Part shown: one piece after another, positions 1 through 8,449 of the stretch
How positions within the stretch are numbered: the stretch's first letter is position 1
Layout: every line of letters begins with the position of its first letter
Origin: JABDIP01 sp965250245
Lineage (GTDB): Bacteria; Pseudomonadota; Alphaproteobacteria; DSM-16000; Inquilinaceae
DNA length: 64,000 nt
Assembly (NCBI GenBank): GCA_965250245.1
Contig: OZ252296.1
Span: 558,001 to 622,000, forward strand
Direction: 5' to 3'
Position numbers and translations under genes: made by a program
Notes under the pieces: model-generated
Told to the model about the DNA's origin: nothing
What the model saw: the letters and a program-made list of their open reading frames with translations, nothing else
Database searches by the model: none

Positions 1-327
1 GACATTGCGCGCGCCCATCAGCCGCTTCAGGTCCAGTGGCGTGGCGACCGGGGCGAGGGGCTCGGCGATCACCAGCAGCGAGGACGAGCCGGCCTTGGCG
101 GCGGATTCGTACCGGCTGACCAGCACCGGCATCGCAACCTCCTCCAGCACCTCCACGAAGGCGCGATGGCCGATCGCGCTGTAGGAGAAGGTGTTGGCTC
201 CGGAGCTGCGCTCCGATCCGCCATCGCCGGCCACCAGCGACAGCACGATGGCGCCGACGAAGGACAGCGTACCGATGGTCATCAGCCAGAAGACCGTACG
301 CGGGGCGAAGACGGCGCGGTCGCTCAT
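1..327 (-). CDS. DUF4350-like membrane protein, partial (C-terminus outside window)
   Basis: Only the first 109 codons are present; the gene continues past base 1. The visible product begins MSDRAVFAPRTVFWLMT and has one strong hydrophobic segment at about residues 12-33. A periplasmic-looking stretch follows, with the SYSAIGHRAFVEVLEE and LLVIAEPLAP motifs seen in DUF4350 proteins, which resemble a Rossmann-like sensor with an N-terminal membrane anchor. Its ATG overlaps the stop of the upstream DUF4129 gene by 4 bp (ATGA), so the two are translationally coupled. Such pairs usually sit in MoxR ATPase / VWA / transglutaminase-like operons; the rest would lie to the left. The family call is from short motifs and context only. 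Function is unknown. Confidence 0.6.
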   Translation of the reverse strand, partial: MSDRAVFAPRTVFWLMTIGTLSFVGAIVLSLVAGDGGSERSSGANTFSYSAIGHRAFVEVLEEVAMPVLVSRYESAAKAGSSSLLVIAEPLAPVATPLDLKRLMGARNV

Positions 328-1070
328 GACGCGGCCCCGGAACTCTCGTGGGCGATCTGGACGTAGTTGTCGCGACAGCGCCGATAGTCCTCCTCGCCGG
401 CCGCGCGTCCGCCGAAATGGCTCAGCTCGACCGCCGAGACGATCGCCGACAAGGCGTGGGCCGACTTCTCCGGCAGGCTCAGCCGCCGCGCCACCTCGCG
501 GCTGGTCAGCGACGGCGCGATCACCGCGTCGAAGCGAAGCCGGCGCAGCTGGGCGATGCAGTCGAGCAGCAGCATATGCAGCGCCTCGGCATAGCGGCCT
601 TCGCGCGCCAGCCGGTCGGCCGCATCCAGGGAGAGCCCGGTCCCGGGCTCCGCCGGCGACGCCCCGCTCGGGAGGTCGTCCCCGCCCGGCTGGGTGGCGG
701 TTCCACGCGGGCGCAGGCGGAACGACGACAATTCGTTGACGATGAAGATCACCAGCAACAGACCGCCGGCACCGACCAGCAGCCACATCAGGACGCGCGC
801 CAGACCCAGAAGACTGTCCGGAAGCTCGAACGACCAGCTTGGCTCTTCCTCGACGACGGCCTCCTCGGGCTCCGCCTCGTTGGGAAGCTCGGTCTGGAAC
901 CGCTCGTTCTCCAGCACCGTCTCGACCGCCTGGCGGATCTCCTCATCGGTCGGCTGGGCCGTCGCCGAGTCCGCCCATCCCGACAGCACGAGCATCACCC
1001 CGGCGACAAGCAGCGTCGCGAGGGTCAGGCCGGGTCGGTCGGTCCGGCGCGTCGGACTGGACATGGGCAT
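324..1070 (-). CDS. DUF4129 domain-containing membrane protein
   Basis: The product is 248 aa. Residues 1-39 look like a signal peptide ending ATAQ. A glutamate-rich linker follows (about 62-78), then one membrane helix (about 88-112), and a C-terminal cytoplasmic domain (about 145-245) with LAREGRYAEALHMLLLDCI and LTSREVARRL, characteristic of DUF4129. This domain often ends transglutaminase-like proteins or stands alone beside DUF4350 in MoxR-type operons. The arrangement here, ending in a 4-bp overlap with a DUF4350-like gene, fits that. An in-frame ATG two codons downstream is an alternative start; no strong Shine-Dalgarno distinguishes them. The role is probably envelope-associated, but no reaction can be assigned. 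Confidence 0.72.
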   Translation of the reverse strand: MPMSSPTRRTDRPGLTLATLLVAGVMLVLSGWADSATAQPTDEEIRQAVETVLENERFQTELPNEAEPEEAVVEEEPSWSFELPDSLLGLARVLMWLLVGAGGLLLVIFIVNELSSFRLRPRGTATQPGGDDLPSGASPAEPGTGLSLDAADRLAREGRYAEALHMLLLDCIAQLRRLRFDAVIAPSLTSREVARRLSLPEKSAHALSAIVSAVELSHFGGRAAGEEDYRRCRDNYVQIAHESSGAAS

Positions 1071-1262
1071 TGCGAATGGCGGCGGATGCTGTGGAGGATA
1101 TCGTGCTGACGGTGACGGAATGGAATACCGGAATGCGTACCTTAATGCCCTGGCGGGCCGGCACTGGCAATCTTCCTACTCGCGCAAAGGTAGACGATTG
1201 GTCAACATCCGGCGAATTGCGGGGCGGGCGGTCGAGGCCGGCGGCGGCCCGACCGTGAGTGG

Positions 1263-1835
1263 CTAGTCCGACTGCAGCCGGGCGGCGATCCGGCTCTTGG
1301 CGATCTTCGCGTTCCGGCGCTTCTGGATGATCCGGGCGGGGACGGTGACGGCGGCGGCGGACGGGTAGTAGACCAGCAGGCCGATCAAGGCGCCGACCGC
1401 CGCGTAGATCAGGCTCAGCCTGTCGAGCGGCACGGCGGGCTCGAAATTCTCCCAGGTCTCCGCGGCGATGGTCCGGTCCATCCCGGTGGCGAAGGTGTAG
1501 GGCCGGGAGACCGGTCCGGCGTTGCGCAGCGTGTCCAGATGCGATTCGAGCCAGGCGGCGCGGTCGATCTTCTCCTTCAGCCACACGCCCTCGCGCACGA
1601 AGATCGGGTTGGAGGCGCGGCGGAACTCGTCGAGATAGGCATAGATCGGCAGACCCGCCTCGGCCGCGCGTTCGGCGATCGCGGCCACGTCGAGCTGCGC
1701 CTCGGCCAGCCGGCCTGCCAGATTCTGCTGATAATGCTGCATGAAGGTGGAGAGCTGCGAGCTGCTCAACGCGCCGGTCAGCACCATGGCCAGCGCCACC
1801 AACCCGCCGAGTTTGCGCAGCAAGGGGCGGAGCAC
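1263..1835 (-). CDS. DUF2937 family membrane protein
   Basis: The product is 190 aa. It has an N-terminal hydrophobic segment (about residues 8-26), a soluble middle region, a second membrane helix (about 138-160), and a basic tail (KRRNAKIAKSRIAARL). This two-helix pattern with a QHYQQNLAGRLAEA stretch after the first helix matches DUF2937 proteins of about this length. The start is GTG at 1835, because AGGAGG lies five bases upstream; an ATG just before it is out of frame. It stands alone on the minus strand between the DUF4129 gene and a PilZ protein. Function is unknown; an inner-membrane location is inferred from the helices. Confidence 0.72.
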   Translation of the reverse strand: MLRPLLRKLGGLVALAMVLTGALSSSQLSTFMQHYQQNLAGRLAEAQLDVAAIAERAAEAGLPIYAYLDEFRRASNPIFVREGVWLKEKIDRAAWLESHLDTLRNAGPVSRPYTFATGMDRTIAAETWENFEPAVPLDRLSLIYAAVGALIGLLVYYPSAAAVTVPARIIQKRRNAKIAKSRIAARLQSD

Positions 1836-1895
1836 GGCATCCTCCTGGTCTTCCGCAGCCGATTCCTTACAAGCGGGATATGCGCTAAAGCGCCA

Positions 1896-2327
1896 CTACG
1901 GCAGCAATGTGGTGGGCCTGCTTGCCGGTTCCTTGGCGATGGCGCGGGCGGGCCCGCCGGCCAGACCCGCGGACGGGCGCGTGGCATGCATGCGCAGGGC
2001 GCCGATGAAGGCGGTGCCGCGGCGGCCGTCGATGCGGATCGCCGTGCTGTTGGCGCCGACACGGATCACCCGGCCCTGGACCCCGTGATGGCCGCCGGAC
2101 GCCATGACGCGTACCCGCATGCCGGGCTTCGCCTCCAGGGCGCGGTCCACCAGAACGCCGCTGGTGGACACGTTGATGGTCATGCAATCAACCGCGAAGA
2201 CGTCGGACTGGACCGTGATCGCGGCCTGGATATCGTGGCGGACGTCCCCGCGCGGCGAGCCCGTGGGCGTGAACAGCCGCACCAACGTGGCCAAAATCCC
2301 CTGGACCCATTCCCCAACCGCGGGCAT
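1896..2327 (-). CDS. PilZ-domain-like protein
   Basis: The product is 143 aa from the ATG at 2327; a TTG four codons upstream is an alternative. The central part (about residues 25-105) has the shape of a small beta-barrel PilZ domain: RGDVRHDIQA, then MTINVSTSGVLVDRALEAKPGMRVRV, then GRVIRVGANSTAIRI. PilZ domains usually bind cyclic di-GMP through an RxxxR motif and a [D/N]xSxxG motif. Here the second is NVSTSG, while the arginine motif is only partly recognisable (RGDVRHD). It may therefore bind the nucleotide weakly or not at all. The C-terminal 30 residues look disordered. No partner gene adjoins it. Confidence 0.6.
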   Translation of the reverse strand: MPAVGEWVQGILATLVRLFTPTGSPRGDVRHDIQAAITVQSDVFAVDCMTINVSTSGVLVDRALEAKPGMRVRVMASGGHHGVQGRVIRVGANSTAIRIDGRRGTAFIGALRMHATRPSAGLAGGPARAIAKEPASRPTTLLP

Positions 2328-2405
2328 GTCAACCGCCAAAATTTTGTTTTAATTCAGGCGAGTATATTTAACGCGGGTTACGATGGGGTTAATGGGAGCG
2401 GGTGC

Positions 2406-4052
2406 TCAGCGGGGCTGGCTGACCGGCAGTCGGAGCTGGACGGCTGTCCCCTCGCCGACTCTGCTGGTGATCTCCACGGTGCCGCCATGCATCTCGACCA
2501 GGGACTTGGTTAACGCCAGCCCCAGCCCGGTGCCTTCCTGCTGCTGGCTATAGTCCTGGACGCCGCGCTCGAAGGGCTCGGTGATGCGATCCAGGTCCTC
2601 CTGCGGGATGCCGACGCCGGTATCGCGCACGGTCAAGAGCACCGTATCGCCATCCCGCAGGGTGGCGATATTGATGCGCCCGCCGCTCGGCGTGAACTTC
2701 ACCGCATTGGTCAGCAGATTGGTGACCATCTGCCGCACCGAGCGGCGATCGGCCTGGATCTTCGGGAGCGTGTCGTCCATCGCGACATCGACCACCAGAT
2801 CCTTGCGCTCGGTCTGCTCGTGGATCAGCCGCAGGCCGTATTGCACCTCGTCGTTCAGCGCGACGTCCAGATAGCTGAGCTGGCGCTTGCCGGACTCGAT
2901 GGTCGCCAGGTCCAGGATGTCGGCGATCAGGTCCAGCAGATGCGTGGCGCTGGTATGGATGTCGGTGGCATAGCCGCGATACTGCTCGTTGCCGATCGGC
3001 CCGAAGAACTCCATGCGGAGGATCTCCGAGAAGCCGATGATGGCGCTCAGCGGCGTGCGCAGCTCGTGGCTGATGTTGGCGAGGAACTGGCTCTTGGTCC
3101 GGTTCGCCGCGTCGGCCTGGTCGAAGGCCAGCGCCAGGGCCGTGTTCTTCTCCTTCAGCACCTGCAGGGTCGCGTCGAGGCGCTGATTGGATTCGTCCAG
3201 CGCGTCGCGATCGGCGACCTGTTGCGAGATGTCGGTGCCGGTGCCCCGGAACCCGAGGAAACGCCCGGACAGCGGATCGAAGACCGGGACACCGCTGATC
3301 TGCTGCTCACGGATGTCGCCGCCGCGATCCTCCACCTGGAAGCGGAAGTCGCGGAACGGCTGGCGATCGCGAAACGCGTCGGTCGCGGTCAGGTCCTCCA
3401 CCGCCGGCTCGACGAACGCTCCGATATCGCCGAACCGCCGGCACACCAGCAGGGCGGCCGGCTGGCCGGCGATCTGGGTGATCCGCGAGGACAGGAAGGA
3501 GAACTGCCCATTGGCGTCGACCTCCCAGAGCCAGTCCGCGGAGCATTCCAGGAAGTCCTCGAGCCGTCCCCGGGCCTGGTTGGAGAATTCCAGCGCCGCG
3601 TGCTGCTCGGTCACGTCGCGCATGGCCGTGACGATCAGGGGCGCGCCGGTGGCGCCGCTGGGAACCAGGCAGATATCGGCATAGTAAATCTGGCCCGCGG
3701 GGCGCGCCGACAGCCGCGCGCTGTGGCGCGGCCGGACACGATCCAGATTGGGGATGGACAGGCGCACAAGGCCCAGCAGCTCGGCGAACGCTCCGCTCTC
3801 CTCGGCCGGCGCGTCGGTGTCCTGGAAGATGTCCTTGAACGGCTGGTTGGCGAACAGCAACTCGGCGCCGGTGTCGAAGATCGCCAGCGGCGGCAGGGCC
3901 AGGTCGAACAGGTTGCGCAGATCGGCGTCGATGACGTCGCCCATCGTGCGCCGGGGCCGTTCCTCGGCGGATGTGAGGCGCGCGCGGATATGGCGGGCCT
4001 GAAGGGTCGCGACACCCTTGCCGGTCGAGGTCTTCTTGCGCGTCGCGGTCAT
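2406..4052 (-). CDS. PAS-domain sensor histidine kinase (PleC/PdhS-like)
   Basis: The product is 548 aa with no membrane helices, so it is a soluble sensor kinase. Two PAS-like regions (about residues 45-150 and 160-280) precede a coiled-coil linker. The HisKA domain has the phospho-acceptor His329 in ANISHELRTPLSAIIGFSEI. The HATPase domain has N449 in the N box, DTGVGIP (G1) and GTGLGLALT (G2). The dimerisation helix text FGPIGNEQYRGYATDIH resembles the alphaproteobacterial PleC/DivJ/PdhS cell-cycle kinases. It lies one base downstream of a DUF2336 gene and is probably co-transcribed with it. No response regulator is adjacent, so its partner is unknown. Kinase identity is firm; the cell-cycle role is only a resemblance. 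Confidence 0.9.
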   Translation of the reverse strand: MTATRKKTSTGKGVATLQARHIRARLTSAEERPRRTMGDVIDADLRNLFDLALPPLAIFDTGAELLFANQPFKDIFQDTDAPAEESGAFAELLGLVRLSIPNLDRVRPRHSARLSARPAGQIYYADICLVPSGATGAPLIVTAMRDVTEQHAALEFSNQARGRLEDFLECSADWLWEVDANGQFSFLSSRITQIAGQPAALLVCRRFGDIGAFVEPAVEDLTATDAFRDRQPFRDFRFQVEDRGGDIREQQISGVPVFDPLSGRFLGFRGTGTDISQQVADRDALDESNQRLDATLQVLKEKNTALALAFDQADAANRTKSQFLANISHELRTPLSAIIGFSEILRMEFFGPIGNEQYRGYATDIHTSATHLLDLIADILDLATIESGKRQLSYLDVALNDEVQYGLRLIHEQTERKDLVVDVAMDDTLPKIQADRRSVRQMVTNLLTNAVKFTPSGGRINIATLRDGDTVLLTVRDTGVGIPQEDLDRITEPFERGVQDYSQQQEGTGLGLALTKSLVEMHGGTVEITSRVGEGTAVQLRLPVSQPR

Positions 4053-4053
4053 G

Positions 4054-5205
4054 TCATCGGCTCGCCGGCGGCTCTTCTGCGACAGGACTGACCTCCTCCA
4101 TGGCGCTGATGAATTGCGGATCGCGACGCCAGAAGTCCAGGGCCGCCCGAGCGTTACCCTTCGTTACCTTATCATAGAACCGTAGTATGGAATTGCGATC
4201 TTCTGTCGGCAACCGCGCGGTCCCTGCGGGAACGCTGGAAATCAGCGCGTGCAGGGCCAGGAATCCTTCACCGTCGACCCCCGACGCCTTGCACAGGATG
4301 GCCAGGCTCTGGCCGTCCGGGCGCAGGACGATCCGCTGGGCCACGGCCCAGGGCAGATCGGCGAGATGCGCCAGCCCGGCAATGAAGGCAGGGATGCGCC
4401 CGGCCTGAACCAGCCGGCTCAAGGTCGCCACGGTCAATGGGTCGGCCTCGGCCATCCGCTCCACCAGCCGCCCGGCCTGTGCGGCGATGCCGGCCCCGTC
4501 CACCGTGTGCCGGTCGGCCGCCGCCCGGGCCGCCGCCTCGATGTGGGAGTCGATATAGGTCGGGCTGACCGACAGCGCGTCGACGACGTGCGCGCGCAGC
4601 GCCGCGGCAACCCACCAATGCAGCCGGCGCGCCAGGCCGGCCGGCAGGTCGGCCAGGGCCAGAAGGGGCATCTTCAGGCGATCGATGCGTTCGGACTCCG
4701 CGACCAGATACTCGGAGGCCGCGCTGGAGAGGTTGTCGTCGGCATCGCGCAGCAATTCCTCGATGGCGTCGCCCCCGTCGGGCGTTGCCCCGTGATCGGC
4801 CGCATCGGAGGTGAGCGACGGCCGCATGGCGACGGCAAGCTGGTGCTCGCGGCTGCGGTACTTCACCAGTTCCACAAGCTGCGGTGCTTGGAGCGCCGGG
4901 CTTGCCATCAGGATCGGTCGCGTGATCTCGACGGACCGGCCCGACAGCAGGGGGCGCAGCGCCTCGGGCAGGTCGGCGCGCTCGCCCACAATGGCGGTCA
5001 GTTCCCGCAACAGGGCGGATTCCACGGTCGCGATCAGGGACCGCAGGATGCCGGTCATCAGGGCCCGCTCGCGGTCCGACAGGCGCACGGCATCGCTCAG
5101 GAACAGATCGGCGATATTGCCGACGAGCTCACTGCGACTCTCCGCCGTCTTGCGGCGGGCCAATTCTATAAAGTCGCGTAGCGACCTTGGTCGTCTCGTG
5201 TCCAT
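4054..5205 (-). CDS. DUF2336 domain-containing protein
   Basis: The product is 383 aa, all-alpha and without signal peptide or membrane helices. The core matches DUF2336: RERALMTGILRSLIATVE near the start, then SRSHEHQLAVAMR-like text, YLVAESERIDRLKMPLLALADLPAGLARRLHWWVAAALR, and a C-terminal region of helical repeats. The ATG at 5205 (MDTRRPRSL) was preferred to a longer reading, whose first 41 residues look non-coding. The family is common in alphaproteobacteria and often neighbours two-component genes. Here it immediately precedes a PAS histidine kinase with a one-base gap. Its biochemical role is not established; a modulating role for the kinase is an inference from context. Confidence 0.78.
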   Translation of the reverse strand: MDTRRPRSLRDFIELARRKTAESRSELVGNIADLFLSDAVRLSDRERALMTGILRSLIATVESALLRELTAIVGERADLPEALRPLLSGRSVEITRPILMASPALQAPQLVELVKYRSREHQLAVAMRPSLTSDAADHGATPDGGDAIEELLRDADDNLSSAASEYLVAESERIDRLKMPLLALADLPAGLARRLHWWVAAALRAHVVDALSVSPTYIDSHIEAAARAAADRHTVDGAGIAAQAGRLVERMAEADPLTVATLSRLVQAGRIPAFIAGLAHLADLPWAVAQRIVLRPDGQSLAILCKASGVDGEGFLALHALISSVPAGTARLPTEDRNSILRFYDKVTKGNARAALDFWRRDPQFISAMEEVSPVAEEPPASR

Positions 5206-5436
5206 GCCTGAACGTCGCCGGTTCCAGCCATGCCAAGCTGGCTGAGATCCTATCTGGCGCCGGCGATTCCTAACTGGAGCCGTTATGGACGGGCCGTATC
5301 CGTGGCCGCTGGGGACAAATAGTAGCAAATTTTATTTAGTTTTCACGGGTCAGATTAATGATCCATAAAAATCAAACGGTCTTTGCTTCTGCCTGTCCTT
5401 CGCCACGGCGGCATAATTCCGCGTCACACGGCACCT

Positions 5437-5464
5437 GCGGCCGCTCCGAAACGGGAGCGACCGC
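5437..5464 (-). terminator. hairpin after the solute-binding protein gene, weak terminator candidate
   Basis: An 11-bp stem with one mismatch (arms 5437-5447 and 5454-5464, six-base loop) starts about 23 bases past the stop of the minus-strand solute-binding protein gene. No run of T follows on the minus strand, so intrinsic termination is uncertain. Confidence 0.35.
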
Positions 5465-5487
5465 ATGTCAGGATGCCGGTCCGGCCA

Positions 5488-7074
5488 CTAGTTGATCGAA
5501 ACCCAGCGCAACAGGAAGAAGTTGTCTGCGCGCTGTGTGAGCGAAATGGTGTCCTTCGACCCCCAGACCAGCGGCTGCACGTGCAGCGGCACGTAGACCG
5601 CGTCGTCGCGGAGGATGCCGTGGACCTCGTCGATCATCTCCTGCCGCCGGGCGTCGTCCAGCTCGACCTGGATCTGCGGCAGCAGCTCATCGACCCTCTC
5701 GTTGGAGTAGGCGCCGAAGTTCCAGCTTCCCAGCCGCTTCTCCGGGTTGGGCGTGGCCATCAGGAAGCGGATCGGGTGCTCGGCATCGAAGGTGCCCGGC
5801 GACCAGCCGAGCATGTACATGTCGAACTTGTCCTCGCGAAGCTCGCTCCAATAGTTGCTGACCGGCATGGTCACCAGCTCGGCCTTGAGCCCGACCGCCG
5901 CCAGCATGCCGGCGGCCGCGGTGCAGATCGGCTCGTCATTGATGTACCGGTCGTTCGGGCAGCGCAGGCCGAAGGTGAAGCCGTCCGGATAGCCGGCCTC
6001 GGCCAGCAGGGCGCGGGACCGGTCCGGATCGAAGGGCAGCCGCTCGTTCAGGTTGGCCCGGAAACCGCGGACCGCGGGGCTGATGATCAGGCCCGCCGTC
6101 TCGGCGTTGCCGCGCATGATCCGGTCCACGATCGCGTCGGCATTGATCGCGTGATAGACCGCCTGACGCACCCGCGGGTCCTGGAACGGATTGGCGCCGC
6201 TGACGTCTGAATAGCGCAACTCTTCATCGGCATGCTCGAAGCCGAAGAAGATCACCCGCGCCTCGATGCCGCGATGCACGGTGAAGCCGTCGGTGCTCTC
6301 GATCCGCGGCACGTCCTGCAGCGGGATCGGCTCGACGAAATCGACCTCGCCGGACAGCAGGGCCGCCACCGCCGTCGCCGCGGAGGAGATCGGGGTGAAG
6401 ACACCCTCGGTGATGTTGTGCTCGACATCGCCCCACCAGCCCTCATGCGGCACCACGACCGTGCGGATGTCGGGCTCGCGCAGGGTGACCCGGAAGGCCC
6501 CGGTTCCGTTGGCGTTGCGGGTCGCGAAGTTCTCCTGGTCGCGGGCCGGGCTCTGGACGCCATTGGCCTCCGACCAGCCCTGATCCATGATCATGAAGTT
6601 GGCGATCCCGTCGGGGAACAGCGGGTTGGGCGCGCTGGTCAGGAAATCGACGGTGTACTGGTCGACCTTGCGCACCTCGCTGACCGAGGCGAAGAACGAG
6701 CGCACGTCCGATTGCTCCGAGCTCGCCCGCTCATAGGAAAACACCACGTCGTCGGCGTCGAAGCTCTCGCCGCCATGGAAGACCACGCCCTGGCGCAGGT
6801 GGAAACGCCAGCCATCCTCGCCCAGCGGCTCCCAGCGCTCGGCGAGCGCCGGCTCCAGCGACATGTCCTTGCCCCGGCGGACCAGCCCCTCATAGACGTT
6901 GTTCAGGAATCCGAGCACCGGCGCGATATTGGTCGCGTGCGGGTCCATCGTGGACGGGTCGGTGCGCCCGGCCCATCGGAAGGTCTCGGCCTGAACCGGC
7001 GCGGCCGCCATGGTGGCGGCCACCGCCGCCGCCAGCGCCCAACTGCCCGGCCTCATCGCGTTCCTGCAGAACAT
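5488..7074 (-). CDS. ABC transporter periplasmic solute-binding protein, family 5 (peptide type)
   Basis: The product is 528 aa. A signal peptide (about residues 1-29, ending VQA) is followed by a mature domain typical of SBP_bac_5: the FRWAGRTDPSTMDPHAT opening, YEGLVRRGKDMSLEPALAERWE, WRFHLRQGVVFHGGESFDADDVVFS, and DPRVRQAVYHAINADAIVDRIMRGNAE. These proteins capture peptides, glutathione, nickel or opines for an ABC importer. The start at ATG 7074 is supported by GGAGG five bases upstream; an in-frame TTG at 7086 overlaps that ribosome-binding site and is rejected. No permease or ATPase genes are adjacent, so it is an orphan receptor here and its ligand is unknown. Confidence 0.88.
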   Translation of the reverse strand: MFCRNAMRPGSWALAAAVAATMAAAPVQAETFRWAGRTDPSTMDPHATNIAPVLGFLNNVYEGLVRRGKDMSLEPALAERWEPLGEDGWRFHLRQGVVFHGGESFDADDVVFSYERASSEQSDVRSFFASVSEVRKVDQYTVDFLTSAPNPLFPDGIANFMIMDQGWSEANGVQSPARDQENFATRNANGTGAFRVTLREPDIRTVVVPHEGWWGDVEHNITEGVFTPISSAATAVAALLSGEVDFVEPIPLQDVPRIESTDGFTVHRGIEARVIFFGFEHADEELRYSDVSGANPFQDPRVRQAVYHAINADAIVDRIMRGNAETAGLIISPAVRGFRANLNERLPFDPDRSRALLAEAGYPDGFTFGLRCPNDRYINDEPICTAAAGMLAAVGLKAELVTMPVSNYWSELREDKFDMYMLGWSPGTFDAEHPIRFLMATPNPEKRLGSWNFGAYSNERVDELLPQIQVELDDARRQEMIDEVHGILRDDAVYVPLHVQPLVWGSKDTISLTQRADNFFLLRWVSIN

Positions 7075-7327
7075 CCCTGCCTCCAAGCTTATGTTTTTTC
7101 TGCCCCATCATAGCATTGGCCGGCATTTTCAACACCGGACATTGTATCCGGCCGGCTGCCGCGCCGCCGGGGTGATAATCCTTGGAAAGATCGGCGGGCG
7201 GCCACAATCCTGCTTCCGCTGTTGGGCGGTTCCATGCCGCGCGTCGCCGTGCTGTCATTTGGAGCACAAGCGTGGACGGCGGATCGGAACCCGGCCACGG
7301 CAACGAGATAATCGGGAGGCGCGGGCC

Positions 7328-8437
7328 ATGTGGGACAGGATCAAGCGCGCGCTCGGCCGCAAGCCCCGGGTCAAATGGATCGAGGCCGCGGACAATCCCT
7401 GGGGCGTGCGGGTGCTGGATGTCCGGCCGGTTACCCAGACCGCGCAGTTGGTCTCCACCGATCGGCAATGTGCTGAGAACGCCGTGTCGTTCTCGCGGGA
7501 TGACGGCACCAGCTTCATCGGCGAGGAGCCGCCGGTCGCCCGCACGGTCGAGGCAGATCTACGATACCCTGTCGACCGGCTCCTGGCTGACGGCGTGCTC
7601 TACGTTCCGTACGACATGGACAATCTCCGGGCCCTGTTCTTCCACAACGGCCAGATCATCGTCGTGGACAGCTGGACCCGTAAGGTCCAGGCCCTGGCGC
7701 GGGTTGAAGCGCAACAGGACCAGATCCTGGTCACGGCCGTGCATGGCGTGTTCACCGCCGAGGACGAGGATCCGCAGTTCACCGTCCGCGTGCTCGACTA
7801 TCTCCTGAGAAGCCATGCGCTTGGCGTGGCGTTTCCCGCGCCGCTGCCCGCCGCAAAGGAGAAGAATCCGGACGAGGCGGCCAATTGGTGCATGTCCGCA
7901 TTCGGCAATCTTGCGCACTACGCCACGCCGCATCGCATCGCATGGGAGAATCCCGCCCGGCCCCTCAGGACATTGTCGATGCTGCACATCGCAACCGCCC
8001 GTGGCGACATTCCCGGAATTGAGGCGCGACTGGAAGCCGGCGTCCCCATCGACATCCGGACCAAGGACGGCCAGGCGCCCCTGCATTGGTCACTGGTGGT
8101 CGAGGGGACGGCCGTCATGCGCCATCTCATCGGTCGCGGGTCGCCCGTGGACCTGCGGACCGATGCAGGCGTCACGCCTTTGATGGATGCCGCCCGAATG
8201 GGAAGCGCCGACAAGGCATCCCTCCTGCTCGACCACGGTGCCGACGTGAACGCGTGCGACCGGTTGGGCTATACGGCGCTGCACCGGTGCGCCGAGGCCG
8301 GGCATCTTGACGTGGCCAAGCTGCTGCTGCGCAGCGGAGCATCCGCCAGCGTCGAGGCGGAGGGGCACACCCCAAGATCGCTCGCGGAAGCGCGGGGTCA
8401 TACGGAATTGGCGACCGCCCTGCGGGACTACGAGTAG
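7328..8437 (+). CDS. ankyrin-repeat protein with an uncharacterised N-terminal domain
   Basis: The product is 369 aa with no signal peptide. Residues 1-205 form a domain I do not recognise (MWDRIKRALGRKPRVKWIEAADNPWGVRVLD at its start). Residues 216-369 are about five ankyrin repeats, for example GVTPLMDAARMGSADKASLLLDHGADVNACD and GYTALHRCAEAGHLDVAKLLLRSGA. Ankyrin repeats bind other proteins. The N-terminal half occurs in some bacterial ankyrin proteins without a known role. The start at 7328 has GGGAGG eight bases upstream. It is divergent from the solute-binding protein gene and convergent with typA, from which it is separated by 12 bp. A cytoplasmic location is inferred. Confidence 0.8.
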   Translation: MWDRIKRALGRKPRVKWIEAADNPWGVRVLDVRPVTQTAQLVSTDRQCAENAVSFSRDDGTSFIGEEPPVARTVEADLRYPVDRLLADGVLYVPYDMDNLRALFFHNGQIIVVDSWTRKVQALARVEAQQDQILVTAVHGVFTAEDEDPQFTVRVLDYLLRSHALGVAFPAPLPAAKEKNPDEAANWCMSAFGNLAHYATPHRIAWENPARPLRTLSMLHIATARGDIPGIEARLEAGVPIDIRTKDGQAPLHWSLVVEGTAVMRHLIGRGSPVDLRTDAGVTPLMDAARMGSADKASLLLDHGADVNACDRLGYTALHRCAEAGHLDVAKLLLRSGASASVEAEGHTPRSLAEARGHTELATALRDYE

Positions 8438-8449
8438 CGCAGAAGGCCC

